From the NCBI RefSeq assembly GCF_000305785.2, contig NC_018868.3, positions 2,638,001-2,702,000 on the forward strand: a stretch of DNA of 64,000 nucleotides, written 5' to 3'. Origin of the DNA: Simiduia agarivorans SA1 = DSM 21679. Lineage in GTDB: Bacteria > Pseudomonadota > Gammaproteobacteria > Pseudomonadales > Cellvibrionaceae. The translations under genes and the position numbers were made by a program. This document shows positions 26,249 through 34,884 of this stretch, piece by piece; within the stretch, counting starts at the first letter, position 1, and every line of letters starts with the position of its first letter. The notes under the pieces were generated by a model. That model worked only from the letters and a program-made list of their open reading frames with translations. It made no database searches and had not been told where the DNA came from.

Positions 26249-27874
26249 ATGCCCAAACCTACACAACACCCCAGCTGGCAGGCCCTGGCCCGCCATCGGG
26301 ACGCCATCGCCGAAACACCGATCAAGCACTGGTTTGAACAAAATCCGGCAAGAGCCGAACAGTTCAGTGCCCAGGCCTGCGGTATCTATCTGGACTTCAG
26401 CAAGCACCGCATCAACCACGACACCATGACATTGTTGCTGCAACTGGCGCGCGAACAACATCTGGAGCAGCGCGTGCAGGCCATGTATCAGGGCGAACCC
26501 ATCAATACCACCGAACAACGCCAGGTGTTGCACGTGGCGTTGCGCTCTCAATGCGGCGCGCTGCCCGATCACATGGCCGATGTGTGCCGCGTAAATGAAC
26601 AAATGGCCCGGTTTGTGGAGGCGGTGCACGCTGGGCACTGGCGGGGGCATACCGGCGAGCGAATATCAGACGTGGTCAATATCGGCATTGGCGGATCCGA
26701 TCTTGGCCCGATGATGGTGACCCAGGCCCTGACCCCGTTTCACAAACCGGGTATCAAGGCACACTTTGTTTCCAATGTGGACGCCTCAGATTTGTGCGAA
26801 ACGCTCAAGGGGCTGAATCCCGCCACAACACTGTTCGTGGTAGCCTCCAAAACCTTTACCACCACCGAAACACTCACCAACGCGCGCTCTGCGCGCGACT
26901 GGCTGTTGGCGGACTTAAAACACGAATCCGCCGTGGCAAAACACTTTGTTGCGGTCAGTGTGAATGTAGAAAAAGTCAAAGCGTTCGGGATCGCTGAGGA
27001 CAACATTTTCCCCATGTGGGACTGGGTCGGCGGCCGCTATTCGCTCTGGTCTGCCATCGGTTTGCCCATCGCCCTGGCCTGTGGCATGGAACACTTCAAT
27101 GCCCTGCGCGCTGGCGCGGCGGATATGGACAACCATTTTGCCAGCGCGCCACTGGAGCAAAACCTGCCGGTCATTCTCGCCATGCTGGGAATCTGGTATG
27201 TGAATTTCTGGGATGCACAAAGCCACGCGATTCTGCCCTACGATCACTACCTGGGCGCCTTTACCAAATACATTCAGCAGCTGGACATGGAAAGCAATGG
27301 CAAGAATGCGTACCTGGATGGCGGCTACCTCGAACACCACACGGGCCCCGTTATCTGGGGCGAAGTCGGCACCAATGGACAGCATTCCTTTCACCAGCTG
27401 TTGCATCAGGGCACCCGCTTGGTGCCCGTTGATTTCATTGTCGCGCTCAACAGCCATAACCCGTTGGGCGATCACCACGCCCAATTGTTCGCCAATTGCC
27501 TGAGCCAAAGCCGCGCGCTGATGCTGGGCAAAAGCGCGGCGCAGGCCGCGGCAGAGTTTGAGGCAATGGGGTACTCACCCGATCAGGCTGAGCAACTCGC
27601 GCACCACAAAGTCATGCCCGGCAATCGCCCCTCCAGCACATTGGTACTGGAGCACCTGACACCGCAGACACTCGGTGCCTTGATCGCGCTCTATGAACAC
27701 AAAATATTTGTGCAATCGGTGATCTGGGGTATCAATGCATTCGACCAGTGGGGTGTAGAACTGGGTAAACAGCTGTGTAATGAAATACATCCGGTGTTGG
27801 TAAACAAGAATACCGAAGCGGATTTTGATGGCTCTACCAATACGCTGATCAGCATCTATAAACATGCCCACTGA
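26249..27874 (+). CDS. pgi: Glucose-6-phosphate isomerase
   Basis: 541 residues from ATG 26249, chosen because 'AGGGGAG' lies just upstream; the frame is open further left without a site. Motifs: 'VNIGIGGSDLGP', 'ASKTFTTTETL', 'VGGRYSLWSAIGLP', 'GEVGTNGQHSFHQLLHQG' and C-terminal 'FDGSTNTLI'. Catalyses interconversion of glucose 6-phosphate and fructose 6-phosphate in the cytoplasm. The length is full and no damage is seen. Followed after 57 bases by the DTW-domain gene. Confidence 0.97.
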   Translation: MPKPTQHPSWQALARHRDAIAETPIKHWFEQNPARAEQFSAQACGIYLDFSKHRINHDTMTLLLQLAREQHLEQRVQAMYQGEPINTTEQRQVLHVALRSQCGALPDHMADVCRVNEQMARFVEAVHAGHWRGHTGERISDVVNIGIGGSDLGPMMVTQALTPFHKPGIKAHFVSNVDASDLCETLKGLNPATTLFVVASKTFTTTETLTNARSARDWLLADLKHESAVAKHFVAVSVNVEKVKAFGIAEDNIFPMWDWVGGRYSLWSAIGLPIALACGMEHFNALRAGAADMDNHFASAPLEQNLPVILAMLGIWYVNFWDAQSHAILPYDHYLGAFTKYIQQLDMESNGKNAYLDGGYLEHHTGPVIWGEVGTNGQHSFHQLLHQGTRLVPVDFIVALNSHNPLGDHHAQLFANCLSQSRALMLGKSAAQAAAEFEAMGYSPDQAEQLAHHKVMPGNRPSSTLVLEHLTPQTLGALIALYEHKIFVQSVIWGINAFDQWGVELGKQLCNEIHPVLVNKNTEADFDGSTNTLISIYKHAH

Positions 27875-27931
27875 ATACAGGCCTTTTTTTGCGCGCGCAG
27901 CCGTCGACGCCCGCGCTTCGGCATTGAAGCT

Positions 27932-28657
27932 ATGACAAGCTTGAACGCTTATCAACGCTTGCGCGCGCAGGTCGGCGAAACCTCCACCCGCACCTATGCG
28001 GCCAGGGGTATCCTTGCCGTTCGCTGTGAGCGCTGTCAATTGAAAGTCAGCCACTGCATTTGTGCACACCAACAAACCGGGCCATGTTGCGCCGATTTTG
28101 TGTTAGTTCTGCATCGGGATGAACTGTTTAAGCCCACCAACAGTGGCCGCCTGATCGCCGATTGTTTTCCCGACAATACATATGCCTTTTGCTGGAGTCG
28201 GCTGGCGCCCGAGCCTGCACTGATCGCGTTGCTGAATGATCCCGGGCGCCGGTGTTTTATTGTATTTCCGGCCGACGATGCCTCAGAACGGCCAGTCCAT
28301 AGCCAGGTAAACGTCCAGGATAAACGGCGCACGACGTTTATTATGCTCGATGGCACCTGGAAGCAAGCGCGTCGGATGTACAACCTGAGTCCGTGGCTCG
28401 CCGCCTTTCCCGCATTGAAAATCAATCCCGCCGCACGCGCAGCCTATGTGAGCCGGGAAGCGGCATTCGAGCATTATTTGTCTACCGCGGAATCCGCTGC
28501 CCTGGCCCTGGACGCGGCCGATGACAAGCGTGCCAGCCAGCTATTGTTTCGCTGGTTCACCGTCTTTAACCAACACTACGGCGCCATGCGGGCCAATATG
28601 TCGCTGACCCAATGGCAAACCGCACAGGCAATCAGCCTTCAGCCAACGCCCGATTGA
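27932..28657 (+). CDS. tapT: DTW-domain tRNA-uridine aminocarboxypropyltransferase
   Basis: 241 residues. Cys pairs in 'CERCQ' and 'HCIC' near the N-terminus and the 'LDGTWKQARRM' motif (the DTW-type signature) identify the family that installs acp3U in tRNA from S-adenosylmethionine, as shown for E. coli TapT (YfiP). Also seen: 'HRDELFKPTNSGRL'. The ATG at 27932 has no strong ribosome site. The gene is plus strand and its last 26 bases overlap the end of the convergent TPR regulator gene. Confidence 0.88.
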   Translation: MTSLNAYQRLRAQVGETSTRTYAARGILAVRCERCQLKVSHCICAHQQTGPCCADFVLVLHRDELFKPTNSGRLIADCFPDNTYAFCWSRLAPEPALIALLNDPGRRCFIVFPADDASERPVHSQVNVQDKRRTTFIMLDGTWKQARRMYNLSPWLAAFPALKINPAARAAYVSREAAFEHYLSTAESAALALDAADDKRASQLLFRWFTVFNQHYGAMRANMSLTQWQTAQAISLQPTPD

Positions 28658-30434
28658 GCGAGGCCAGCTGGGCATTGAGGGGAAAAGACGCTGGCATGTT
28701 CAGCGCGCCCATCTGTTGGGCACATCGATTGGTCAGCAGGCGTGCGCCCGATCGGTCGCCTTGAGCCAGAGACAAATTCGCCGCCAGGCAATAGCCCGTG
28801 GCGTGCAGCGGGTGGTCTGTGGGGAAGCCGTCGCGCAAAGCCTGTCGCGCCAACGCCAGTTCGGCATCGGCGCCGGCATAATCCTGCATTTGCAACAGCG
28901 CTTGTGCCCAGCGCATGTGAAAATGGGCAGACTTGGAAGGCCGTCCGTATAATTGTCGTTCGCCAATCGTGCGCGATTGAGCCAACAGTGCGCGGGCTTT
29001 TTCCGTATCGCCCGCGCCCGCGTAGGCCAAGGCCAATTCGCCCAGCGTATACAGCGTCCAAAGATGGTCTGCGCCCAATCCCTGTTGGTACACAGCCAGC
29101 ACCGTGTTCAGCGTACTGATGGCATCGGCCCAGCGTTGGGTTTCGTTATACATCACGCCCAGGCTGTAGGCCGGCGATACCGATTCCACATGTTCCGGCC
29201 CCAGCGTGACCGTAAAAATTTCCTGCGCCCGCCCGAGCAAGGTATTGGCTTGCTCGAACCGCCCCACATGCACGAGAAAATCACCGTAATCCGTATAGGC
29301 CCAGGCTATCAGGGGATGATTGGACGGGTGTAATTGTTGACGGCTTTCCAGCAATGCTTTGAAAGCAGCATCGGCGTCATCAAAGCGCGCGAGCTTTCTG
29401 AGCGAAAGCCCCAGAAACCAATGCGCATCCGCGATGATGTGCTGATCTGTCGCAGGTCCGGCTGACACCAATACCATCATCAGCTCGTCCACAGCGGCTT
29501 GGTAGCGGCCGATTTCAAACAATAATTTGGCGCGTTCAACCCGCACCGCCGACAGGCCCGGCGCGTCAACCCTCGCGGCATTGGTGACCGCGATGTCACA
29601 GGCCTGTTCAGCCGCGTGAGTTTTGCCTGCCAGGCGTAAATGGTTGCACAGAGATGCTTCAAGCGCGATCGTCTCTGCCCGCAACGCCTGCGCTTCGGCC
29701 AAGCGCTTGGCCTGTTGTAAATGGCTGACCGCTTTGTCGTATTCACCCCAGCCGCTGAAGGCACGCGCCACGGCATGGTGCAAGGTCATCAGTACGTTGG
29801 GTTCACCGGCGAAACGGGTGTCCATGGTGGTGACAATGCGCTCAACCATGAAACGCATTTCATTTTGTTTTTCCAGGTTGGCGGGCGCGGCATAGGGGTC
29901 CACGCTGACCAGCAGGTCTTCAGCAAGAAACTGAAGCAGCGCATCGGCCTGTGCATTATCCGTGTATTCCTGCCAATAGTAGGTACCCGCAGCGATGGCC
30001 GAAAGGCACAGGCAGACGACGGCTGCGATCAACACAGCAAACGACTTTTTTCTGACCGGGCGCACGGGCATGCCAGCGGGCACAGGTGGCTGCCGTGGCT
30101 CTGTCGCCATCCGCTCCAACGCGGCCGCCTCCAGCCTGTACCCGAATCCGTGCACGGCTTTGATGTCCACCGCATCGGGTTTAAGTGCAGTGCGCAAACG
30201 ACTGATCGCCTTTGCCAGTGAATTTTCATGCACCACGCGGTTCGGCCAACCCTCGAGCAGCAGTTGCTCTTTGGTGACCGGCTCGCCATGGGCCGTCACC
30301 AGCGCGAGCAAAACCAACAGGCTGCTCCGGTCCAGTGACACCGGCTGTCCATTGCGGAGCAATTCCGGCGGCGACGCATGGAGTAATAGTTCGCCCATGC
30401 GCCAACTGTCACTGTGCGTGTTTGACACTTGCAT
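28632..30434 (-). CDS. CadC-like winged-helix regulator with TM span and TPR domain
   Basis: 600 residues. Residues 1-105 form an OmpR-type winged helix ('LEGWPNRVVHENSLAKAISRLR', with 'VHGFGYRLE' closing). A membrane span follows at 131-151 ('SFAVLIAAVVCLCLSAIAAG'). Residues 200-590 are tetratricopeptide-like helices, e.g. 'SPAYSLGVMYNETQRW' and 'TLYTLGELALAYAGAGDTEKA'. The arrangement is that of CadC/ToxR-type sensors in which a periplasmic TPR region reads an envelope signal. The gene lies 10 bases after yjdM on the same strand. Ligand and target genes unknown. Confidence 0.85.
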   Translation of the reverse strand: MQVSNTHSDSWRMGELLLHASPPELLRNGQPVSLDRSSLLVLLALVTAHGEPVTKEQLLLEGWPNRVVHENSLAKAISRLRTALKPDAVDIKAVHGFGYRLEAAALERMATEPRQPPVPAGMPVRPVRKKSFAVLIAAVVCLCLSAIAAGTYYWQEYTDNAQADALLQFLAEDLLVSVDPYAAPANLEKQNEMRFMVERIVTTMDTRFAGEPNVLMTLHHAVARAFSGWGEYDKAVSHLQQAKRLAEAQALRAETIALEASLCNHLRLAGKTHAAEQACDIAVTNAARVDAPGLSAVRVERAKLLFEIGRYQAAVDELMMVLVSAGPATDQHIIADAHWFLGLSLRKLARFDDADAAFKALLESRQQLHPSNHPLIAWAYTDYGDFLVHVGRFEQANTLLGRAQEIFTVTLGPEHVESVSPAYSLGVMYNETQRWADAISTLNTVLAVYQQGLGADHLWTLYTLGELALAYAGAGDTEKARALLAQSRTIGERQLYGRPSKSAHFHMRWAQALLQMQDYAGADAELALARQALRDGFPTDHPLHATGYCLAANLSLAQGDRSGARLLTNRCAQQMGALNMPASFPLNAQLASLNRALAEG

Positions 30435-30444
30435 GCGACCGACC

Positions 30445-30786
30445 TTACACCTTTTTCACAAACTCGGTTTTCAGACTCATGGCGCCAATGCCATCTATTT
30501 TGCAGTCGATGTCGTGGTCGCCATCCACCAGACGGATGCCCTTCACTTTGGTGCCCACTTTCACCACCAACGAGGAGCCTTTGACCTTGAGATCTTTGAT
30601 CACCGTGACAGTATCGCCGTCCTGAAGAACATTGCCATTGGCGTCTTTGTAGACCTTGGCGACCGGCTCTGCCGCGACCGGCGCGTCTTTAGACCATTCG
30701 TGGCCGCACTCGGGGCACACGTGGTTCAACCCGTCATCGTAACCATAGGGAGAATTGCATTCCGGGCAAGGCGGGATTTGGCTCAT
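30445..30786 (-). CDS. yjdM: YjdM/PhnA zinc-ribbon protein
   Basis: 113 residues from ATG 30786; an open frame extends upstream but the homologues begin with '[11 protein letters not shown]'. Two Cys pairs ('CPECN', 'CPECGHEW') build a zinc ribbon, and the C-terminal PhnA domain shows '[14 protein letters not shown]' and '[12 protein letters not shown]'. The family was named for alkylphosphonate uptake but its actual role is unproven. The TPR-type regulator gene begins 10 bases after its stop, so they may be one transcript. Confidence 0.92.
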   Translation of the reverse strand: MSQIPPCPECNSPYGYDDGLNHVCPECGHEWSKDAPVAAEPVAKVYKDANGNVLQDGDTVTVIKDLKVKGSSLVVKVGTKVKGIRLVDGDHDIDCKIDGIGAMSLKTEFVKKV

Positions 30787-30985
30787 CAAACTGCTCGCAA
30801 AACCGCCATTATAGGGCCGGAGTAGGACGCAGGTCACAAAACAGCGTGACTGATGATCCACATCTGGTCAACGTTGAGCCATGGGCTTTCGCGCACGGGC
30901 GTCTTTAATTATCCACACGTATCGCATACAGCAGAGAGCTTCCGCACGCTGAACCCAAGCGTCGGGCCGTAGCCATCCTTGGATA

Positions 30986-31010
30986 TAAAAAGCCGGCGCG
31001 GGGCCGGCTT
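30986..31010 (-). terminator. Intrinsic terminator of the ExbB/ExbD/AgmX operon
   Basis: A 7-bp stem AGCCGGC/GCCGGCT (30991-31009) with five T on the minus strand lies 22 bases after the stop of the AgmX/TonB-like gene. It closes the run of same-strand genes that begins at 40157. The rest of 30787-31032 shows no gene. Confidence 0.82.
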
Positions 31011-31032
31011 TGTGTATTGCCTGAGTCGCCCG

Positions 31033-31983
31033 TTAATAGGGCAGGAAATCAAACGAGTAAGTGAGTGGCGTTTGCAGCACGTTTTCGCTGGCAAAGCGGA
31101 TCAGCTTCAACCGAGAAAGGATCTTGCTTTCCAGATCCGGGTCGTTCAGATCGCTCGACACTAACGAGGCCGCGCTCACCGAACCGTTGGGCTCGATGAT
31201 CATCTTGACCACCACCTTGCCCTGCAGGGTCGGGTTTTTACGCAAGGCGCGGTTGTAAATAGCAAAGATCGCCGCTTTGTTTTTGTCCATCACGCGACGA
31301 ATTTCTTCCTCGCTCCGACCGGACACTTCACGATTGTTCTTCTCGGCTTTTACCGCCGTACCGCCCGCGGCCAGTTTGGAATCCACCTTGGTGGTTTCGC
31401 GCCCGGCCATGGCCACGCCACCCGTATCGCGGCTGACTGCAGCAGAACTGATACCACCGGACGTGGCTTTGGCGCCACTGGTGATCATGGAGCGATCCAT
31501 TTGTTCTGCTTCCGCTGCGCCGCGGGTGATGTTGGCACTGGCGATGTCGGAGGCATCCAACGCTTCGCGCATGTCCATCAGATCATCCTGGAATTGCAAC
31601 AAACCGGACGTGGCGGCCTTTTCACGGGCTTTGGCAACATCCTGAGGCTTGGGCTCTTCCTTTGGTTTCTCTTTGGGCTTTTCAGGCTCTTTCGGCTTTT
31701 CCTTAGGCTTCTCTTCCTTGGGTTTTTCCGGCTCTTTGGGCTTGGGCGGTGGCGGTGGTGGCAGCTCTTTTTTCTCCAAAATAATTTTGGCCAGCTGCGG
31801 CGGCAACGCCTCGGCTTTTTCCCGTTCTATTTCCGGCACGTCAATCAGTGGCACCAGGATGCCCAGCACCAGAAACAGCGCCAGTAACACCAGCAGGATT
31901 TTTTTGTAGCGCTCGTTGTCCTGCTCCAAAGAGGTCCAGGGCAATAGTAGCGCCGGCGGAATAATGACTTGTCGTATGCTCAT
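31033..31983 (-). CDS. AgmX/PglI C-terminal domain (TonB-like) envelope protein
   Basis: 316 residues. A short cytoplasmic N-terminus and a span near 28-48 ('ILLVLLALFLVLGILVPL') are followed by a Pro-Lys-Glu shaft (about 74-118, repeated KPKEP units) and a middle low-complexity segment. The C-terminal domain (about 235-316) has 'IFAIYNRALRKNPTLQGKVVVKMIIEPNGSV' in outline, typical of AgmX/PglI domains, related to TonB. It would transmit force from the ExbB-ExbD motor toward the outer membrane. It is the last gene of the nine-gene set, 10 bases after an exbD gene. Not a standard TonB, since no TBDT-specific box was seen. Confidence 0.87.
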   Translation of the reverse strand: MSIRQVIIPPALLLPWTSLEQDNERYKKILLVLLALFLVLGILVPLIDVPEIEREKAEALPPQLAKIILEKKELPPPPPPKPKEPEKPKEEKPKEKPKEPEKPKEKPKEEPKPQDVAKAREKAATSGLLQFQDDLMDMREALDASDIASANITRGAAEAEQMDRSMITSGAKATSGGISSAAVSRDTGGVAMAGRETTKVDSKLAAGGTAVKAEKNNREVSGRSEEEIRRVMDKNKAAIFAIYNRALRKNPTLQGKVVVKMIIEPNGSVSAASLVSSDLNDPDLESKILSRLKLIRFASENVLQTPLTYSFDFLPY

Positions 31984-31993
31984 AGTGCCCGCC

Positions 31994-32509
31994 TCAACTG
32001 TCTTCTTCCGCAGTATTGCCGGCCTTGCTCACAGCAAGGGCAATATTGCGGTAGTCGTTTTGGGCACACGTGGCCATTACCCGCTTCAACAGCGTATAGG
32101 GAATACCCTTGTCACCCATGATGGTGACCGGGCGACCTATCTGCTCTTCTTCCGGCGTCATGCGTCCGGCCTTGGCACTCAGGTATTTCAGCTCCTGCGC
32201 CAAGGCCTGGATTTCATTGTCCTTGTCTGCCAGTACATCGGCGACTTTGGCAACCGGACGACTGCCCACCAGAATGTCATTGGCATTCACCCGGACCACC
32301 AGTGTGGTTTCAGGCATTTTTTCCGCCGATGACGTGGGCAAGGTAATGGTTTTGTCGTTCTGCAGCACTTCCACATCGGAGGAATTCACCAACAGAAAAA
32401 ATACCAGGATGGTGAAAATATCCATCAGCGATACCAGGTTCAGCTTGGATTGCTGCTGGTTGCGCTTGTGGTGTTTGGCCATGCGTTTCGCGCGAAGGGA
32501 CTGTTTCAT
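31994..32509 (-). CDS. ExbD/TolR-type biopolymer transport protein (second)
   Basis: 171 residues. A basic N-terminus leads into one span with the functional aspartate in 'LVSLMDIFTILVFFLL' (near residue 29), which carries protons with the ExbB channel. A periplasmic domain follows. Its start overlaps the preceding exbD stop by the ATGA tetramer, and the AgmX-like gene follows after 10 bases. Two different exbD genes in a row suggest a heteromeric stator. Confidence 0.9.
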   Translation of the reverse strand: MKQSLRAKRMAKHHKRNQQQSKLNLVSLMDIFTILVFFLLVNSSDVEVLQNDKTITLPTSSAEKMPETTLVVRVNANDILVGSRPVAKVADVLADKDNEIQALAQELKYLSAKAGRMTPEEEQIGRPVTIMGDKGIPYTLLKRVMATCAQNDYRNIALAVSKAGNTAEEDS

Positions 32510-33063
32510 TGCGCAGCACCTCCTTCGGCAACGGGTGACGCATCAAAGGCGAGATTAGCCGGCGCATCGCCCAGAGAAATATCCGGGAACAGCACGGCAT
32601 CCACCTCATTGGCGGCCACGACAGCTTTAAACGAACGGGCGGTATCCATAACGGAAACCAGGGTTTGGTAGTCGGTGTCTTTTTGTGACAACACCACAAT
32701 GTCTCGCTTTTCTTCACTCAGCTCTTCCAGGCGCGCTTTGACGGCCTGTAAAGTTTGCGACAGGGTTTCGTAGTCCTGCTCGCCCGTTTCCGCATTCACG
32801 GGAATGGCGCGCAGCCTGCGACCGGCCGGCTGATTGATGACGAACCCCTCTTTGTAAATCACCACTTCCAATGAGTACTGATCGGGTTTGTCCGGTGTGG
32901 AGGAGCTATCAGCCGCCAGGTCGGGCAGCTTCAGGTCCAGCACCGTAATGTGCGAAAACACCATGGAGAGCAATAACACCGGCACCAACACGATCATGAG
33001 GTTCATGAAGGACGTGATGTCCAACTCCGCCTCTTGCTTGTGTTTGTGTTTGCGTCTCAACAT
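32506..33063 (-). CDS. ExbD/TolR-type biopolymer transport protein (first)
   Basis: 185 residues. 'RRKHKHKQEAELDITSFMNLMIVLVPVLLL' outlines the basic cytoplasmic tail, the proton-carrying Asp near 15 and the single span. The periplasmic part contains 'YETLSQTLQAVKARLEEL' and an ExbD-like fold. Placed 52 bases after exbB and overlapping the second exbD by four bases. The two ExbD proteins share the span but little else, so they are not a recent copy. Confidence 0.9.
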   Translation of the reverse strand: MLRRKHKHKQEAELDITSFMNLMIVLVPVLLLSMVFSHITVLDLKLPDLAADSSSTPDKPDQYSLEVVIYKEGFVINQPAGRRLRAIPVNAETGEQDYETLSQTLQAVKARLEELSEEKRDIVVLSQKDTDYQTLVSVMDTARSFKAVVAANEVDAVLFPDISLGDAPANLAFDASPVAEGGAAQ

Positions 33064-33115
33064 GAGTCAACCTATGTGTGGGTGTATTTCAGCGTTCTGT
33101 AATGCAGGCAGTCGC

Positions 33116-33787
33116 TTACTGACCACTGTCGGCTGTGCGGGTTTTGGTGGCCACCACGCGCGCATTGGCCATCAGGTTCAGACACTTAACGCCGGCCATT
33201 TCCAGGCTGTCCACAATTTCGGTGGTTTTGGTCTGCAACATGGCGTGCAGCAGCAGCAAGGGAATTGCGGCAATCAGGCCGAATGCGGTGGTGTTCATCG
33301 CCACCGAAATAGACTGGGACAAGAGCGTGGCCTTTTCGGTGGGATCGGCATTGGCTACGGCGGTAAAGGCGGCAATCAGACCGATAATGGTACCCAACAG
33401 CCCCAGCAGGGTGGCAATATTGGCGAGTGTCGCCAGGTAAGGCGTACGCTTTTCCAGACGCGGCACCACTTCCATCACACCTTCTTCCATCGCCAGTTCG
33501 ATGTCGTCGCGACGCTGGGATTCGGCCATGCGGGCAACACCCGAGGCGACCATGCGGGCGACGGGAGCATCTTCCGAATTACCCAGTTGCACCACTTTCT
33601 TGTATTCGCCCTTGGACAGCAACGGCAGGATGCGATCAAACGCGCGCCGATTGGAAATCTTGGCGTGGGTGAGGAACAACCAGCGCTCGATGGCAATGGC
33701 TACACCAACGATCAAAACGATAGAGATCGGGTACATAAAAGGTCCGCCGTCCTGAAAGAAACGGAGGATGGTGTTCATAAAGTCCAT
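33116..33787 (-). CDS. MotA/TolQ/ExbB proton channel protein
   Basis: 223 residues with three hydrophobic spans: near 17-36, 117-141 ('LATLLGLLGTIIGLIAAF') and 160-180 ('AMNTTAFGLIAAIPLLLLHAML'). These are hallmark regions of ExbB/TolQ, with conserved Thr and Pro. With ExbD it forms the inner-membrane motor that turns proton flow into force. The gene sits 105 bases after the small exported-protein gene and is followed by two exbD genes and an AgmX-like shaft gene. The partners argue against this being the housekeeping TonB or Tol system. Confidence 0.92.
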   Translation of the reverse strand: MDFMNTILRFFQDGGPFMYPISIVLIVGVAIAIERWLFLTHAKISNRRAFDRILPLLSKGEYKKVVQLGNSEDAPVARMVASGVARMAESQRRDDIELAMEEGVMEVVPRLEKRTPYLATLANIATLLGLLGTIIGLIAAFTAVANADPTEKATLLSQSISVAMNTTAFGLIAAIPLLLLHAMLQTKTTEIVDSLEMAGVKCLNLMANARVVATKTRTADSGQ

Positions 33788-33892
33788 AACTGGCTCCTCG
33801 GGTTGGATTTTTTAATGCACAGAGCTTAGCAGGCCCCTCTGCATTGATTTTTTAAAGTTTGTGTTAAAGAAAAATGTTTTTATGCAAATCAG

Positions 33893-34174
33893 TTATTCAG
33901 TAATGGTGGCGCTGTGGGTATCCGGGATCAACGCTTCCAGCGTATCAATTTCGCGTTTGAGTTCGTTGCGGTCCACCAATGCGAACACATCCTTGAGCGC
34001 GGAGTCCATCGAACCTTCAGGCGCCTCACCCCGCTCCGCATTCTGCCAGGGGATGATGTAGAGCACTTTTGGTTGTTCCTGGTTACCGGTAACCGTGGTG
34101 CTCAGGTTGACTTCCTGTGCGTCGGCCGCAAGGGCCAGCAAGCAACCCAATGTGAATAATCCCAGATTTTTCAC
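33893..34174 (-). CDS. Small exported protein in the ExbB/TPR operon
   Basis: 93 residues with an N-terminal signal peptide ('LFTLGCLLALAADAQ'). The mature part contains 'KVLYIIPWQNAERGEAP' and a charged helix 'DRNELKREIDTLEAL'. No family recognised. The start overlaps the stop of the TPR lipoprotein gene by the ATGA tetramer, so it belongs to the operon. A periplasmic partner of the neighbouring TPR proteins is likely but unproven. Confidence 0.75.
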   Translation of the reverse strand: MKNLGLFTLGCLLALAADAQEVNLSTTVTGNQEQPKVLYIIPWQNAERGEAPEGSMDSALKDVFALVDRNELKREIDTLEALIPDTHSATITE

Positions 34175-34884
34175 TCTGCATTCTCCTCGCTATCGGGCGC
34201 TGATTCCACCGGTGCAGCGGGCGCGGGCTCGGCGGGCAAACGCCGCTCCAGATCGACAATCCACGCGGTCATCAACCGGTCGTCCTCCGCTTGCAACGCC
34301 TGAAACTGGCGGTACTGTTCCAGCGCATCCTGCAAGCGACCCATATACAGGTCGTACAGGATACCCAGGTTTTTATAGCTGTCGGCATGGTCGGGCCACA
34401 CGGCTAACGCCTGTTTGTAGAGGGCTTCCGCCTCGTTGAACTTACCCTGCGTACGTTTAATGCGGGCCAAAGCGTTCATGGCGTAAATGTTGTTGCCATT
34501 CATGGCGATGGCATTTTCATACTGGGCGACCGCGTCATCCAGCCGGGTCAGGCCCTCGTACACGCGCCCCAGATTGAAATACAACCCGGAATAGTTCGGC
34601 CCCAGCGCAATGGCGTCCATCAACAGGGCTTCCGCTTTGGCCCATTGTTTGTTGACGATGGCGGCATTGGCTTTGTCAAACAAGGCGCGCACCTGCGCGT
34701 TGTCCGGTTCAGGTGTGGCGTCGTAAGGGTTCGGGCCCGGGCTACGTTTGACAATGACGCCCTCTGGTTCACCCTCTGGCAGTACTATCTCCGGCTCGGG
34801 TTCGGGCGCGGGTTTAGGCGCCGTGCTACAGGCCGCCAGCAGGAACAGGAGCGCCAGCGCGAACACATATTTAACGCAACGCAT
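34171..34884 (-). CDS. TPR lipoprotein
   Basis: 237 residues from ATG 34884, chosen since it gives a clean lipoprotein signal with lipobox 'LLAAC' (Cys near 19); the frame upstream is a shadow. After a Pro-Glu-rich stretch, residues 55-215 hold three to four TPR units ('YFNLGRVYEGLTRLDDAVAQYENAIAM', 'ALARIKRTQGKFNEAEALYKQALAV', 'NLGILYDLYMGRLQDALEQY' in outline). The start overlaps the 969-residue TPR gene by 14 bases. Probably anchored to the outer membrane and part of the complex with the neighbouring TPR proteins. Confidence 0.87.
   Translation of the reverse strand: MRCVKYVFALALLFLLAACSTAPKPAPEPEPEIVLPEGEPEGVIVKRSPGPNPYDATPEPDNAQVRALFDKANAAIVNKQWAKAEALLMDAIALGPNYSGLYFNLGRVYEGLTRLDDAVAQYENAIAMNGNNIYAMNALARIKRTQGKFNEAEALYKQALAVWPDHADSYKNLGILYDLYMGRLQDALEQYRQFQALQAEDDRLMTAWIVDLERRLPAEPAPAAPVESAPDSEENAE

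Noticed and set aside
30787..31032. Possible RNA gene in the gap before yjdM
   Set aside because: Only a terminator hairpin for the AgmX-like gene was seen; no tRNA-like fold or conserved RNA motif.
31650..31760. Simple repeat in the AgmX-like gene as an independent element
   Set aside because: It is the coding sequence for the KPKEP shaft in frame and needs no separate explanation.
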